A stretch of 64,000 nt of DNA from Aurantimonas sp. HBX-1 (GCF_021391535.1 NZ_CP090066.1:3671501-3735500); one strand, 5' to 3'. Positions 19,401-26,017 are shown, counted from the stretch's first letter. The notes: generated by a model not told the origin, from the letters alone. Numbers and translations are program-made.

Positions 19401-22400
19401 GCCGTCTCGTTCAACGGCCAGAACATCTCGGCGACGCAGAACTCGATCGCCCTTCGCTCCTTCGGCTCCAACACCGTCACCGGCAACGGGACGGGCGGCG
19501 GCATCCTGTTCAACAACGTACGCTTCGATGCCGACGGAGCCGGCGCGGCGGTCAATGCCACCGCGCTGACGGTCGGTGCGCCCGGTGCGCCTGGCACCCG
19601 CGTCCAGGGCGACGGCGTGACGTTCCTCAACCCGATCGGCACCTTCGACGCCGGCACGCTGAACATCGCCAACAACGGCGGCACGGGCCTCGTGGTCGAC
19701 ACCAAGGGCGCCGGCACCACCTTCACCCTGAACAGCACCGGCGGCGCCGTCGACACCACCAACGGCACGGCGATGAACCTCGACCCGCTGACGGTCGGCA
19801 TGACGCTGGGGTCGGTCACCGCCACCGGCGGCGCCAACGGCATCATCTTCGACCAGGTCGCCGGCACGTTCAACGTCACCGGCGCGACCTCGGTCACCGG
19901 GACCTCGGGCTACGGCATCACTGCGATCAACACGAATACCGGCACGTTCACCTTCAACACCTTGACCGTGAACAACGGCTCGACCGCCGGCGGCGGCGTC
20001 AACGTCGCCAGCGGCACGCTGAACTTTGCCGGGAACACGAACCTCACCACGGCCGGCGGCACCGGCATCAACCAGAGCGGCGGGACCATCGCTTCCACGG
20101 CGGGCACGCTCGCGCTGAGCACCGGCGCGGGCACAGGCATCGCCACCACCGGTGGCTCGCTCACGGCGACGAACGTCGGCAACACGCTGAGTTCGACCTC
20201 CGGCGCGGCCGCGATCCTCAACGGCAGCACCGCGAACCTTCTCTTCTCCGGTACCTCGTCCGGCGGCACGCCGGCGGCCAACATCTCGCTGACCAACGTC
20301 GCCGGGTCGCTGGACTTTGGAAACGGCTCACTCGTCGGCTCCACCGGCACGAGCGTCCTCGTCAATGGCGGGACGGCAGGCGTTTCCTATGCCGGTTCAA
20401 TCACCAGCGGCACGGGGCAGGCCGTCGAGATCAACGGCCGGACCGGGGCCTCGGGTGCGATCACGCTGTCGGGCGCGATCACCCACAACGTCGCGGCGAG
20501 CCGCGGCATCTACGTCCACGACAACAGCGGCGGCACCATCACCTTCTCGGGCGCCACCCAGTCGATCACGACGACAACCGCGAACGCCGTCGAACTCGCC
20601 ACCAACACCGGCGCGACGATCAACTTCACGGGTGGCGGGCTGGACATCGACACGACGACCGGCACCGGCTTCAGCGCCACCGGCGGCGGCACGGTCAACG
20701 TCTCGGGGGCCGGTAACACGGTCACGGCGACGGCCGGCCGGGCGGTGCTCGCCACCGGCGTCGGCGGCACGATGACCTTCGCGTCGATCGCCTCGACCGG
20801 TTCGCCGACCGACGGCGTCAACCTGGCGCTCAGCACCGGGGCCAGTTTCACCGTCACCGGCAACACCGTCATCTCGACGCCGGTGGAGTCCGGCGTCGAG
20901 ATCGCCGGCGCCGGGACGATCGCATTCCAGGGAGCCGGCTCGTCGATCACCGGCGCCGGGGCGGTGCCCTTCCTGGTCACCGGCGGCACGGCCAGCGCGA
21001 CGTGGAACGGCTCCATCACCCAGGCGCTCAACGTCGCGATGGTCAGCATCAGCAACCATGCGACGGGGACGATCACCTTCAACACCGGCACATTGTCGGC
21101 CACCAACGGCACCGGCCTGCAGTTCGACAACGCCGACGGCGTCTACAACTTCAACGGCACGACGACGCTCAACGGCGGCGACGCCGGGGTGGACATCCTG
21201 AACGGCTCCGCCGGCTCGTTCAGCTTCGGCACCGGCACCACGATCACCAGCCCCACCGGGACGGCCTTCAACGTCGGCGGCGGCGCGGCGACGGTCACCT
21301 ACAGCGGCACGATCACCCAGGCGACCGCCAGCCAGCGCATGATCGCGATCGCCGACACGACCGGCGGATCGGTCAGCTTCAACACGACGACGGCCAACGG
21401 GCTGAACAATTCGGCGGCGACGGGCACCGGCATCCTGATCGACGGTGCCGCCGGCGCGGTCACCGTCGCCAACGCCAGCCTGACCGGCGCCCGCGGCATC
21501 ACCATCCTCGGCGACTCGACGAACAACGCCACCGGCACGTTCACCTTCACCAACGTCGCCATCGACACGGCGGCGGGGGCGACGAACCATGCCTTCGTGA
21601 TCGACGGGGACCAGGGCACCCCAGGCAATGACGACGTCAACGCCACGGTGATCCTGAACAATGTCGACATCGTCAACCCCGGCGGCAACGTCGCCAACAT
21701 CCAGGGCCTGGCCGGCGGCGCGGTGACATTCGATACCGCCAGCACGATCACCCGCAACGACGGCGGGCTCGGAATCCTGGTGACCAGCAATGCCGGCGGG
21801 ACGATCACCTTCGGCGGCGCGACGAAGACGCTGACGACAGGGACCAACGTCGCGGTCAACCTGACCAACAATACCGGCGCGACGGTCAACTTCACCGGCG
21901 GCGGTCTGGCGATCAGCACGACGGCCGTCGGCTTCAACGCGACCGGCGGCGGCACGGTCACCGTGCAGGGCGGCGGCAACACGATCAACTCCGGCTCCAA
22001 CACCGCGCTCAACATCTTCAACACGACGATCGGCGCCGCGGACCTGACGTTCCAGAGCATCACGTCCGTCGGCGGCAGCGCCACCGGCATCATCCTCGAC
22101 AACACCGGTTCGATCGGTGGCCTGCACGTGACCGGCACGGGCACAGTCGGCTCGGGCGGCACGATCGCCAACAAGACGGGCGCCGACGGCGCCCTGACCA
22201 CGGGCAACGGCATCTATCTGAACAACACCGCCGACGTGCGGCTAGCCGGGATGCAGCTCAACGATTTCCAGAACAGCGCCATTCGCGGCTTCGCGGTGAA
22301 CGGCTTCTCGCTGGAGGACAGCGTGATCAGCGGGGCGGTGGGCAACAATACCGGCGCGATCGAGGGCGCGATCGCCTTCGGCGACGTCCTGGCCAGCGGG

Positions 22401-23402
22401 ACAGCCGGCCTCACCGGCAGTTCGCTGATCGACAACGTCAATATCAGCGGCTCCATCGAGCACCAGATCGAGATCTACAACCAGATCGGCACGATGAACC
22501 TGACGATCAGCAACTCCAGCATCCACGATGGTGGGGTCGACGGCCTCCAGCTCGAGATCAGGGGCAGCGCGCAGGCCATCGTCGACATCGACAACAACCA
22601 GATCTTCAACATGGGATCGCAGGCGATCCAGATGTCTGCGCTGGAACAGTCCTTCCTGCAGGCGACGATCCGCAGCAACACCATCACGCGCGGCACGCAG
22701 GGCAACGAAGGCATCGTCATTTCGAATGGCGGCGATGCCGACGCCAGGGTGCTGATCGGCGGACCGACCCTTGCCGACGGCAACACCATATCCGGTTTCG
22801 GCGGTGTTGCCATCTTCGTGGGCCAGGTTGCCGGTCAGGGCACAGCCGCTTCACTGCTCGAGGCGACGATCCAGAACAATACCGTCACGTCCCCCGTCAC
22901 CGCGACGAACCATGCGATTCTGGCTTTCGTGAGCAGCGCGACCGGACAGGTGTCGCAGGCCCGCTTCCTGATCGACAACAACAATGTCACCTACAATTCC
23001 GGCGCCGCGCGCGCCATTCTCGTCGATGCACCCGATGTGGGCAGGACGCCGAACTTCTACGCCACGGTGACCAACAACACGGTCACGGCTACGGACGTCA
23101 ATGCCGTGACGATGATCTCGGTCGCGGCGCGCAACGGGGCCACCGGCAGCGCCGACGTACGCGGCAACGTCGTGACCTACACGTTCGGCTCGCCGCCGAT
23201 CGGCCTCAACGTCCGGGAGGCAACCGGCGGGAGCATGGTACTTGCCCGTGGAGGATCAGGGTCCAACGATTCCGCCGCGGTGCTGGCCGCGAACAATCCG
23301 GGGTCCACGACGGCGGTCCTTCCGAGTGCGGTCGACATCCCCGTCGTCGAGAACAACACCATGCTGCTCCCGGCAATCCCGACGCTGCCGAGCCTGCCCT
23401 GA
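7455..23402 (+). CDS. Giant inverse-autotransporter surface protein with beta-helical passenger
   Basis: A single uninterrupted frame of about 5,315 residues. A signal peptide (residues 1-30, ending ...ARAQ) leads into a barrel-like region (about 38-285). This carries hallmarks of the inverse-autotransporter (intimin/invasin) beta domain: FFVPMLQDQDSLIF, GTFGVGFRQI, the VPLTGVEGEVG-like segment, and a closing LRIPLG. A charged linker (about 290-325, with EERMTQRVVRTT) follows. The rest is passenger: Gly/Thr/Asn/Ser-rich short repeats of right-handed beta-helix type with many SGTGF, GITFGGTT and AGDGI turns. Six module headers punctuate the passenger (see the repeat entry). The frame is also open from a GTG at 7428, but the ATG at 7455 has the better signal peptide and the SD at 7437. 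The C-terminus is free, with no anchor motif. Likely an adhesin or surface-filament protein; the ligand is unknown. Confidence 0.85.
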   Translation: MLSARSQHLMASSCLAALVCMSGTGLARAQGAASGATQPLWGAHADIVGRTAQEHSAAGVEFFVPMLQDQDSLIFIDAGINGDFDSEVYGTFGVGFRQIINPGLILGGIVAVDVTRTDEENTFGAISLGAEAIGTAAEARINVQLPFSGASQISDETVLISQPGTLTLLGNQLVEQAASRRITVDEVPLTGVEGEVGVNLPIGFERFDDQLKAFAGAYHYDGDGVDSFTGVSGRLEYSVRDVLGDSLPGAELILSAGLTHDEEYGTNFAGEARLRIPLGVPAGRDANARALSPIEERMTQRVVRTTRIHTSERTRTETGAPETRVVVDPLTGLPLDSIFFADGAETVGAGTASDPTTLEDAVLRAGLNGTIVAEGNNGTIDTPGVTLANGQRLVGGGVIIPVRLADGTIASFQLGQAVPVISGIPTANVVTLGSGNQVQGLIINGGLSGIAGTNVGALTLQQVTLAGSAGAGFSIVNTTGTNSLFVAGLQVSGTGGPGIAVNGLGGGTTTVTEFSSVGVASAGGGGVLFDGVAFDANPQAAGFQRVEAGNLTIGDQANPAAIVGDGLRLNQVAGDLNFASLLIANSNGAGLFIRDRGGPGGDFSFGNTGGAITTVGGTAIDIDPVSLASRFGSVASTRANGQGSGGTEGLFLDNILARDAGTPALVIDSLLISGAAGDGLVATNNAGNLVFGTTTITDVGGDGIAAENNSGSLTFGATSVTNAAGDGIELTGNAGPITFGATTITRPGGTGILLADNAGRVSFADTAITSPGLDGIDIAGTNGSVGFGNVDITGLGAGIGLDLTDEAGFASTRVALAFQTLDIAGTGAAGSVGIDYSGTTNTFDVTTADSGSISGVAIGIDLRDAAATGLFQFGDGSATDADGRASLITADRPLEIAGLNGTTGLYNLRDVAYVGDISNLTGITVFYVDADGGNDAGIADGSADDPGTLAQAIASGADVIALVDNQAAGQDVIDAGAAIQGAPGSLTLAAGQRVVSFLTEDMVDTGGGSGTPSNLLLTGIDANIVRNPNSGNGAPRLTTTEGGSNTLVLDSNNALLGTVIDNGAGAIAVFGSGISGLTVRDSQIASLSLDAATGNGRIEDTLLGQLAVQGGTIALTGTNVDIVHSGAGAALSVGGGHSGSIGFDAASAITVTGGTGLRFTGTSGAYAFGGPATLGGGANLALLGAAGSLSFGDVTITAPAGNAIDTAGTNGAVSLGNVVIAGVTTGAVGLDFNGAALTGAFTARSLVAAGAGGTPPAGSIGIDLRGVTGGQAIRIGVSPAPNPAADTPSSLNNFATGVFVDAASNAQFTFGDGEDAVDQGSRIRATTRINAASAPTLGNYNFLDVDFESASPGAGFVPATVYYFSETGTGTGATQSDPGSIAGAEASGADVLVPIGPTTINAANGGGGGSLDLAAAQQLRGFNAAGGTLDVGFTGPSTIQISASSSTITDLNNQGSPTLTTSAAQSVVNLSDGNTLSFISITGSTGGAAGIAGIGINNLVANNITIAGTPGAGISLTGTTGNITFTGTTSVTATGGAGVSIAATGGDVSFAALSVDNFTTPTAGGGIAISGPGSFSFTGGLDIRTSAGTGFVASGGATVTVAATGTRQVSTTGPILAWNGVSIGADGASFSSLAATGTIGADAINLTGVSGGVFSGGAVAIAGTGAGFDGIEINGSSASFSFASATIDNTAGNGINLVGANGAVSFATVDIDGAGGAGIRVSGSTSSVDINGGTIGATVATTGPGVLIENSLAGSEITTRFLDVTANGADGYTLTNNAGLVSAIFGSVTQTGAGDGLEVNGGSGGVCFGSDISHSGTGAGDRAVRITGTSGDIQICGSQVTKTNGGLVVEISNVSAGAISFDAAIAANGGAGGIAMANNTGGSTTFNNTVTLATGASGGVALTSNAGHPVTFGGGLAITTTSGTGFTASGGGTITITGSGNTIQTATGPILAWNGVGIGAGGASFDSLTATGSVLGDAISLTNIAGPGSFSGGAVSIAGASGAGADGIAVTGASTAIGFGTTTIGATQGSGILLSGNAGTVTFGGTTTLTNPGAAGVVVTGANGAIAFDSLQIALQTDNTTGVALAGTNLDAGFAATDFDLTSTSAAGTTAIDLSGTTSTGTVRFGDTNVAGQSATIAGAGANATGPTTGIQLANANIANFIFGDGESSNDQGSRITAINRLDASPGPLGGSYNILDVDFLGAAPGPGFVPATAYYFSATGTGTGATIDDPGSIAGAQASGASLLIPVGNAQIDAAGAGGSLDLDANQQLRAFDAPGGTLDVGFTYGGLGVIQTTATAGNINDTAGDGSPELTTTSAAPVVNLSDGNTLSRIRINGGAVGVASTVAINSLTADNLTVSNTTGAGISLAGTTGSIVFGGTTSVTATGGPGVSLSATSGTISFATLSVDNATTAGGGVAISGAGSFNFTNGLAIRTSTGTGFSANSGGTIRVAATAGAETIVTGSGQAISLSGVSVGAGGFNFDEVSANGPNVGIGLINVGSVDGGAINLGTVDLDNMIVGGVRIVNTLGAALNFGSLAVSLAGDTGTAFILNGVALGAAVTADDFDVTNAGARGTTVGIDLTGVTGNQIVRLGDSNPGGASSSIAGVATGVVISNTSSAQFTYGDGESATDRGSTIEATVRIAAPGSVSPGASFNFRDLLLDNGGPGTGFGIGRIIYVDSDGNATGGGDGTGRDGANPTTLAAAEALAVAGDIIVLVDNGQAITAAASGADDTLQLLADQQLLGFANGSVSINFTAPTGIDFGSSSFTLGDPTGNGAATLTSAAGADVVTLGAGGNRVDGFILDGSPDGASRGITSTGSSDTTISNMTVRNFTGPALQLGNLTGTTTLTNVSVSGGAGGAMLLQNALGAVNATNVDLTGSSSLAVTGGNAAFSFDATSSISNTGGLAVSLAGRTGGSFTYAGTVTSDGATAGGISIAGATAADTVSFTGTVDLGGTTALGASGVSINNNGTASVISFADLSVATDGVTAFAALNGGTVNVTTGSLSALGATAISLDGLAAGINLASTSSTGGVNNVALTNVTGTVALGAGALSGATGTAFAITGGNATVSYAGSVTKTLAGQILAIDNSAASVTFSGAFNASGGSGGMLLQNLTGSATFSGTVTLNTGAFDAVAIVNNSGAIAFNGGLVITTTSGTGFAATGTGTVNVAATTGAESVTTSTGRILDWNGVGIGSNGVRFDSLTSSGVVAADAISLVDVGGTSIFSVGSASIAGTSGAGSDGLAIANSAAAFTFGSVTINNTFGNGIDLVGTNGTVTALNTTVNGAAGAGVRVSGTTGFVFLGGSIGGTTVNGGPGMLVENTVSGMVQTSGLSVRANGADAVQLTNNSGAVLFDFPGPITQLGTGDGVDISGGTGSVDINADIVHSGAGGAALRIANTSASITFDGDNITRTGGGVTADISSATGAVQIGAVFATGSVTASGGAGGILIDNSNVAFGMQVSLTTGTANAVTITNNVGRTAAFNRGLSINTTSGAGFTANSGTVRVAASSGTETITTGTGQILGLSNVGIGTGGFNFESLTATGTVGADAISLATVGGPGSFSAGSVSVAATSGAGFDGISIAGSSATVGFGPTTIGATGGNGILLSGNSGPVTFTGQTTIGNPGAAGVDIEGTNGAISFANLDITLGTAGTTGLDLSNAVLAGNITAVDFDVVGTTVNLTLGVNLADTTRTAAEVLRLGDTVISGGQSASIVGTGRGVLFSENTDIDFVFGDGEGVVDTGSLIDVAGRAIDSTGLLLPASGTYNFRDGTFGNSVIENLASISVYFVDQANNGAGAGTLANPGSIDGFEASTANVLVLIDRANNATSDLIDMGTGSLDLADGRVAISFASGDAAIDVSTLGVDGTGAPPSFTFTGIANSPLIQAPGGIDSVRPTLTTAGAGNTINLPTSGTGTITAGVGRVIVRNTGTGAGIAANATAGSVFAILGNDIATTGGQALSLTTTGGTADMLRAFVNNNRFERSTAGSAVSFNGQNISATQNSIALRSFGSNTVTGNGTGGGILFNNVRFDADGAGAAVNATALTVGAPGAPGTRVQGDGVTFLNPIGTFDAGTLNIANNGGTGLVVDTKGAGTTFTLNSTGGAVDTTNGTAMNLDPLTVGMTLGSVTATGGANGIIFDQVAGTFNVTGATSVTGTSGYGITAINTNTGTFTFNTLTVNNGSTAGGGVNVASGTLNFAGNTNLTTAGGTGINQSGGTIASTAGTLALSTGAGTGIATTGGSLTATNVGNTLSSTSGAAAILNGSTANLLFSGTSSGGTPAANISLTNVAGSLDFGNGSLVGSTGTSVLVNGGTAGVSYAGSITSGTGQAVEINGRTGASGAITLSGAITHNVAASRGIYVHDNSGGTITFSGATQSITTTTANAVELATNTGATINFTGGGLDIDTTTGTGFSATGGGTVNVSGAGNTVTATAGRAVLATGVGGTMTFASIASTGSPTDGVNLALSTGASFTVTGNTVISTPVESGVEIAGAGTIAFQGAGSSITGAGAVPFLVTGGTASATWNGSITQALNVAMVSISNHATGTITFNTGTLSATNGTGLQFDNADGVYNFNGTTTLNGGDAGVDILNGSAGSFSFGTGTTITSPTGTAFNVGGGAATVTYSGTITQATASQRMIAIADTTGGSVSFNTTTANGLNNSAATGTGILIDGAAGAVTVANASLTGARGITILGDSTNNATGTFTFTNVAIDTAAGATNHAFVIDGDQGTPGNDDVNATVILNNVDIVNPGGNVANIQGLAGGAVTFDTASTITRNDGGLGILVTSNAGGTITFGGATKTLTTGTNVAVNLTNNTGATVNFTGGGLAISTTAVGFNATGGGTVTVQGGGNTINSGSNTALNIFNTTIGAADLTFQSITSVGGSATGIILDNTGSIGGLHVTGTGTVGSGGTIANKTGADGALTTGNGIYLNNTADVRLAGMQLNDFQNSAIRGFAVNGFSLEDSVISGAVGNNTGAIEGAIAFGDVLASGTAGLTGSSLIDNVNISGSIEHQIEIYNQIGTMNLTISNSSIHDGGVDGLQLEIRGSAQAIVDIDNNQIFNMGSQAIQMSALEQSFLQATIRSNTITRGTQGNEGIVISNGGDADARVLIGGPTLADGNTISGFGGVAIFVGQVAGQGTAASLLEATIQNNTVTSPVTATNHAILAFVSSATGQVSQARFLIDNNNVTYNSGAARAILVDAPDVGRTPNFYATVTNNTVTATDVNAVTMISVAARNGATGSADVRGNVVTYTFGSPPIGLNVREATGGSMVLARGGSGSNDSAAVLAANNPGSTTAVLPSAVDIPVVENNTMLLPAIPTLPSLP
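12190..13970 (+). repeat. Segmental duplication inside the giant gene, copy A
   Basis: This roughly 1.75-kb stretch begins with a GLDIRTSAGTGF-type unit, repeats it near 13195 as GLAITTTSGTGF, and ends at the FGDGES motif near 13940. It matches copy B (16890-18650) unit for unit, including GPILAWNGV, the IxNTxGNGIxLVG block, ANGADxxxLTNN and the closing NPGAAGV block. Spacing of the internal landmarks is nearly identical in the two copies (about 1,005 and 1,010 bp between the two SGTGF units). The comparison was made by eye on the protein. Confidence 0.65.
16890..18650 (+). repeat. Segmental duplication inside the giant gene, copy B
   Basis: Counterpart of 12190-13970. It starts with GLVITTTSGTGF, has RILDWNGVGIG where copy A has PILAWNGVSIG, then NNTFGNGIDLVG, ANGADAVQLTNN, a second unit near 17900 (LSINTTSGAGF), and ends at FGDGEG near 18636. 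The order of blocks is the same as in copy A. The two Cys codons of copy A are absent here. This implies growth of the passenger by duplication of a unit of about 580 residues followed by divergence. Confidence 0.65.
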
Positions 23403-23820
23403 TGACCGGCGGCGAGGCGGTGGGCGAGGACTTCGGCGGCAAGACCTTGCCGGCGACACGTCGGACCCGGTCGCCCATACGGCAAGCTTTGGCTGGGGCC
23501 GGCCTGATGCGGGCGCAAGGCGCCGGACGATGCGCCGTCCGAGGTCGCCGGCGCAGGAGAGGAGCGACGACGTGAAGAAATTTCGGCGGGCGGCGACCAC
23601 GACAGGTACAGCAAATTTCGATGTGGTTGATAAAAAGTCGGGCTAAAGGTAAGTTTATCTCTTAATATCAATAGTTTAAATCGGAATTTTCATACGATTA
23701 CTCCTCTACGTTATTCTCCTTCGCCCCGACCGCCGGTTTCCGTCCGAATTGATCGGAATCGACGGAGCAAATTTATCTTTCACGTGCAGCAGATCTAGTA
23801 GACGTTGGCATGGGCCGGTA
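23403..23820. other. Intergenic region between the giant gene and the collar genes
   Basis: About 420 bp without a credible coding gene. A short hairpin (GGCAA-GACC-TTGCC, about 23439-23452, extended by a few pairs) follows the giant gene but lacks a U-tract, so its role as a terminator is doubtful. From about 23640 to 23790 the DNA becomes markedly AT-rich (for example cttaatatcaatagtttaaa), which contrasts with the genome average and suggests a promoter or binding region. I see no recognisable RNA gene. Confidence 0.5.
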
Positions 23821-23852
23821 TATAATAGACTGAGGGGACATGAGGGGGGGGG
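23821..23852 (+). promoter_or_regulatory. -10-like TATAAT and a G9 tract in front of the first collar gene
   Basis: TATAAT occurs at 23821-23826 without a good -35 at 16-18 bp; TTGGCA upstream is only about 10 bp away. At 23844-23852 there is a run of nine G residues that forms the purine-rich Shine-Dalgarno segment (GA-G9) ending three bases before the ATG at 23856. The tract length would set the spacing between the ribosome site and the start codon. The promoter assignment is weak; the G9 tract is directly visible. Confidence 0.4.
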
Positions 23853-23855
23853 CCT

Positions 23856-24362
23856 ATGGCAGAGCCGTTTCTATCTGAAATCCGCCTCATGTCGTTCGTT
23901 TTTGCGCCCAAGGGATGGGCGCTGTGCAACGGCCAGTTGCTGCCGATCAATCAGAACCAGGCGCTGTTCTCGCTGCTGGGAACGACCTTCGGCGGTGATG
24001 GCAGGGTGAATTTCGCCTTGCCCGATTTTCGAGGCCGCGTGCCCATGCATGTCGGCTCGGGCCACACGCTGGGAGAACGCGGCGGCGAGCAGGCGCACAC
24101 GATCTCCATTCCCGAACTTCCGACGCATACGCACGTGCTGCAGGCCACCAGCGGCAACGCGACGGCCGCCGTACCCGCCACCGCGCTGATGCTCGCTGCC
24201 TCCGTCAATTACGAGGCCTATCGGCCGGCCTCGGCCCTGGTGGCCCTGCAGCCGGCAAGCGCCGCCAATCTCGGCGGCAGCCAGGCGCATCTCAACATGC
24301 AGCCGTTTCTCGCGCTGTCATTCTGCATCGCCCTGCAAGGCATTTTCCCGTCACAGAACTGA
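23856..24362 (+). CDS. Tail-collar domain protein 1 (microcystin-dependent protein type)
   Basis: A 168-residue protein with a phage tail-collar domain at about 8-57: FxFAPKGWALCNGQLL, then LFSLLGTTFGGDG and FALPDFRGRVPMH. A variable middle (HTHVLQ... and an Ala-rich stretch) follows, then a conserved end with LNMQPFLALSFCIALQGIFP. Stand-alone proteins of this type occur outside phages in many bacteria. They are annotated as tail fibre or microcystin-dependent proteins, and their true role is not settled. No phage morphogenesis genes are nearby. It is the first of three tandem paralogues, 10 bp apart, and has no signal peptide. Confidence 0.85.
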   Translation: MAEPFLSEIRLMSFVFAPKGWALCNGQLLPINQNQALFSLLGTTFGGDGRVNFALPDFRGRVPMHVGSGHTLGERGGEQAHTISIPELPTHTHVLQATSGNATAAVPATALMLAASVNYEAYRPASALVALQPASAANLGGSQAHLNMQPFLALSFCIALQGIFPSQN

Positions 24363-24372
24363 GGAGATCGCG

Positions 24373-24876
24373 ATGGCCCAGCCCTACGTCGGCGAGATCC
24401 GGATGTTCGCCGGCAACTTCGCGCCTGCCGGCTGGATGTTCTGCGAGGGCCAGCTCGTGCCGATCTCGGAGAACGAGACGCTCTTCCAGTTGATCGGCAC
24501 CACCTATGGCGGCGACGGCCAGAGCACCTTCGCGATGCCGGACCTGCGAGGTCGTCTGCCGATGCATCAGGGCAACGGCTTCGTCCTGGCGGAGACGGGC
24601 GGCGTCGAGGAGGTGACGCTGACGGTCAACCAGATCGCCGCGCACAACCATCCCATGCTGGCCTCGTCGGACCCGACGACCACGCCCAATCCGCAGGGCA
24701 ACGTCATCGGGACGCCGCAGACGGCCACCCCGTTCTATGCAGCGCCCCCGACCCTGGCTCTTGCCGCCCAGTCGGTCACCCCGGTGGGCGGCAACCAGCC
24801 GCACACGAATTTCCAGCCTTATCTGTGCGTCAATTTCATCATTTCGTTGTTCGGGATCTTCCCGTCGCCGACCTGA
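24373..24876 (+). CDS. Tail-collar domain protein 2
   Basis: A 167-residue paralogue of its neighbours, with the collar domain at the N-terminus (FAGNFAPAGWMFCEGQLVPI, LFQLIGTTYGGDG, FAMPDLRGRLPMH) and the conserved C-terminal TNFQPYLCVNFIISLFGIFPSP. The middle segment (HNHPML and a Thr/Pro-rich loop) differs from the other two, as expected for receptor-like variation. A GAGGAG Shine-Dalgarno lies between the stop of the first gene and this ATG. Role unknown; it probably works with the other two copies. Confidence 0.85.
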   Translation: MAQPYVGEIRMFAGNFAPAGWMFCEGQLVPISENETLFQLIGTTYGGDGQSTFAMPDLRGRLPMHQGNGFVLAETGGVEEVTLTVNQIAAHNHPMLASSDPTTTPNPQGNVIGTPQTATPFYAAPPTLALAAQSVTPVGGNQPHTNFQPYLCVNFIISLFGIFPSPT

Positions 24877-24885
24877 GAGGCATCC

Positions 24886-25407
24886 ATGGCCGACCCCTTC
24901 GTGGCGGAAATACGCATCTTTCCGTTCAACTTCGCGCCCAAGGGCTGGGCGTGGTGCGACGGCCAATTGTTGCCGCTATCGCAAAACACCGCGCTTTTCT
25001 CGCTCCTGGGCACAACCTACGGCGGCAACGGAAAATCGAACTTCGCCCTGCCGGATCTGCAGGGAAGCGCGCCGATGCACCCGGGCCAGGGGCCAGGCCT
25101 GGCGCTCCACGATCTGGGCGAAGTCGGCGGAACGGAGACGGTCACGCTGCTGGAGTCGGAAATTCCGGCCCATAGTCACGCGGTCAACACTTACAACGAC
25201 GTCGGCGAGGATCGCATCGCGGGCCCGACCGAGGCGCTCGCCCGGTCGACTGGCGGACTTCTCTACGGAACCCCCGCGACATTGGTCGCAATGGCGCCAA
25301 ATGCGCTGTCCCTGGCCGGCGGCGACCAGCCCCACAACAACATGATGCCCTACCTCACCTGCTATTTCTGCATCGCACTGCAGGGCGTGTTTCCGCCACG
25401 CCAATGA
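24886..25407 (+). CDS. Tail-collar domain protein 3
   Basis: A 173-residue paralogue: FPFNFAPKGWAWCDGQLLPL, LFSLLGTTYGGNG and FALPDLQGSAPMH in the collar domain, a divergent middle with HSHAVNTYND, and the C-terminal NNMMPYLTCYFCIALQGVFP. A GAGG precedes the ATG by a few bases, and the gap to the preceding gene is 9 bp, so the three form one transcription unit. The shared His-x-His after the collar domain (HTH, HNH, HSH in copies 1-3) may bind metal, as in collar and fibre tips; this is inference. Confidence 0.85.
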   Translation: MADPFVAEIRIFPFNFAPKGWAWCDGQLLPLSQNTALFSLLGTTYGGNGKSNFALPDLQGSAPMHPGQGPGLALHDLGEVGGTETVTLLESEIPAHSHAVNTYNDVGEDRIAGPTEALARSTGGLLYGTPATLVAMAPNALSLAGGDQPHNNMMPYLTCYFCIALQGVFPPRQ

Positions 25408-25423
25408 GCAGCAATCGGCCGTG

Positions 25424-26017
25424 ATGTCGCACAAAGCAGCTTCCGGGCCGAATGTCGGCGACGCGCGCCTCGGCACGGCGGTCCGGGCAGCGCGCCCGGC
25501 CCCGCCCGGCACGCGTTTCCGCGCCGCCACGAGCGCCGACGACGCGTTTTTCGCCGCCCTCTACGTCTCGACCCGCATCGAGGAACTGGCGCTTTCCGGC
25601 TGGCCGGAAGCCATGCAGGCGGCGTTCCTCGCCCAGCAGGCGGCCGCCCAGCAGGCGCATTACGTCCGGCACTACGACGATGCCGAATGGTGGGTGCTGG
25701 AGCGGCACGGGCAAGCCATCGGCCGGCTGATCCTGGCGCGCTGGCCGAGCCAGCACCGCATCGTCGACATCGCGCTGCTGCCGCACGCGCGGCGCGGGGG
25801 CCTCGGCGGCACGATCCTCGCCGGCGTGATCGCCGAGGCGGAAGCCGCCGGCAAACCGGTGTCGATCCATGTGGAGAAAGCCAACAAGGCGATGCGGCTC
25901 TACCGCCGCCTCGGCTTCGCGACCGTCGAGGACAAGGGGGTGTACGACCTGATGCTGCGGCCGGCAGGCGGCGCCGCGGCGGTCGACGCCGCCGACGGGC
26001 GCGAGGCCGTCAATTGA
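25424..26017 (+). CDS. GNAT acetyltransferase associated with the collar genes
   Basis: A 197-residue GNAT protein. A 30-residue basic/Pro-rich lead precedes the domain, which has the acetyl-CoA loop ARRGGLGGTIL (about 125-135) and a closing LYRRLGFATVEDKGVYDLM. The ATG at 25424 is taken; a GTG directly before it is possible. It follows the third collar gene by 16 bp. GNAT genes of this kind recur beside collar-protein genes, as far as I recall from general genome annotation. The substrate is unknown; acetylation of a collar protein is a possible but untested reading. Confidence 0.8.
   Translation: MSHKAASGPNVGDARLGTAVRAARPAPPGTRFRAATSADDAFFAALYVSTRIEELALSGWPEAMQAAFLAQQAAAQQAHYVRHYDDAEWWVLERHGQAIGRLILARWPSQHRIVDIALLPHARRGGLGGTILAGVIAEAEAAGKPVSIHVEKANKAMRLYRRLGFATVEDKGVYDLMLRPAGGAAAVDAADGREAVN

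Noticed and set aside
23806..23826. Sigma-54 or standard sigma-70 promoter before the first collar gene
   Set aside because: TTGGCA and TATAAT are only about 10 bp apart, too close for sigma-70, and there is no GC at the right distance for a -12 element. Only the TATAAT-like hexamer is noted, with low confidence.
23856..25407. Prophage remnant suggested by three tail-collar genes
   Set aside because: No capsid, terminase, tail tube, integrase or lysis gene is near, and the three genes are intact, evenly spaced paralogues with similar base composition to the host. Stand-alone collar proteins of this type are common in bacteria.
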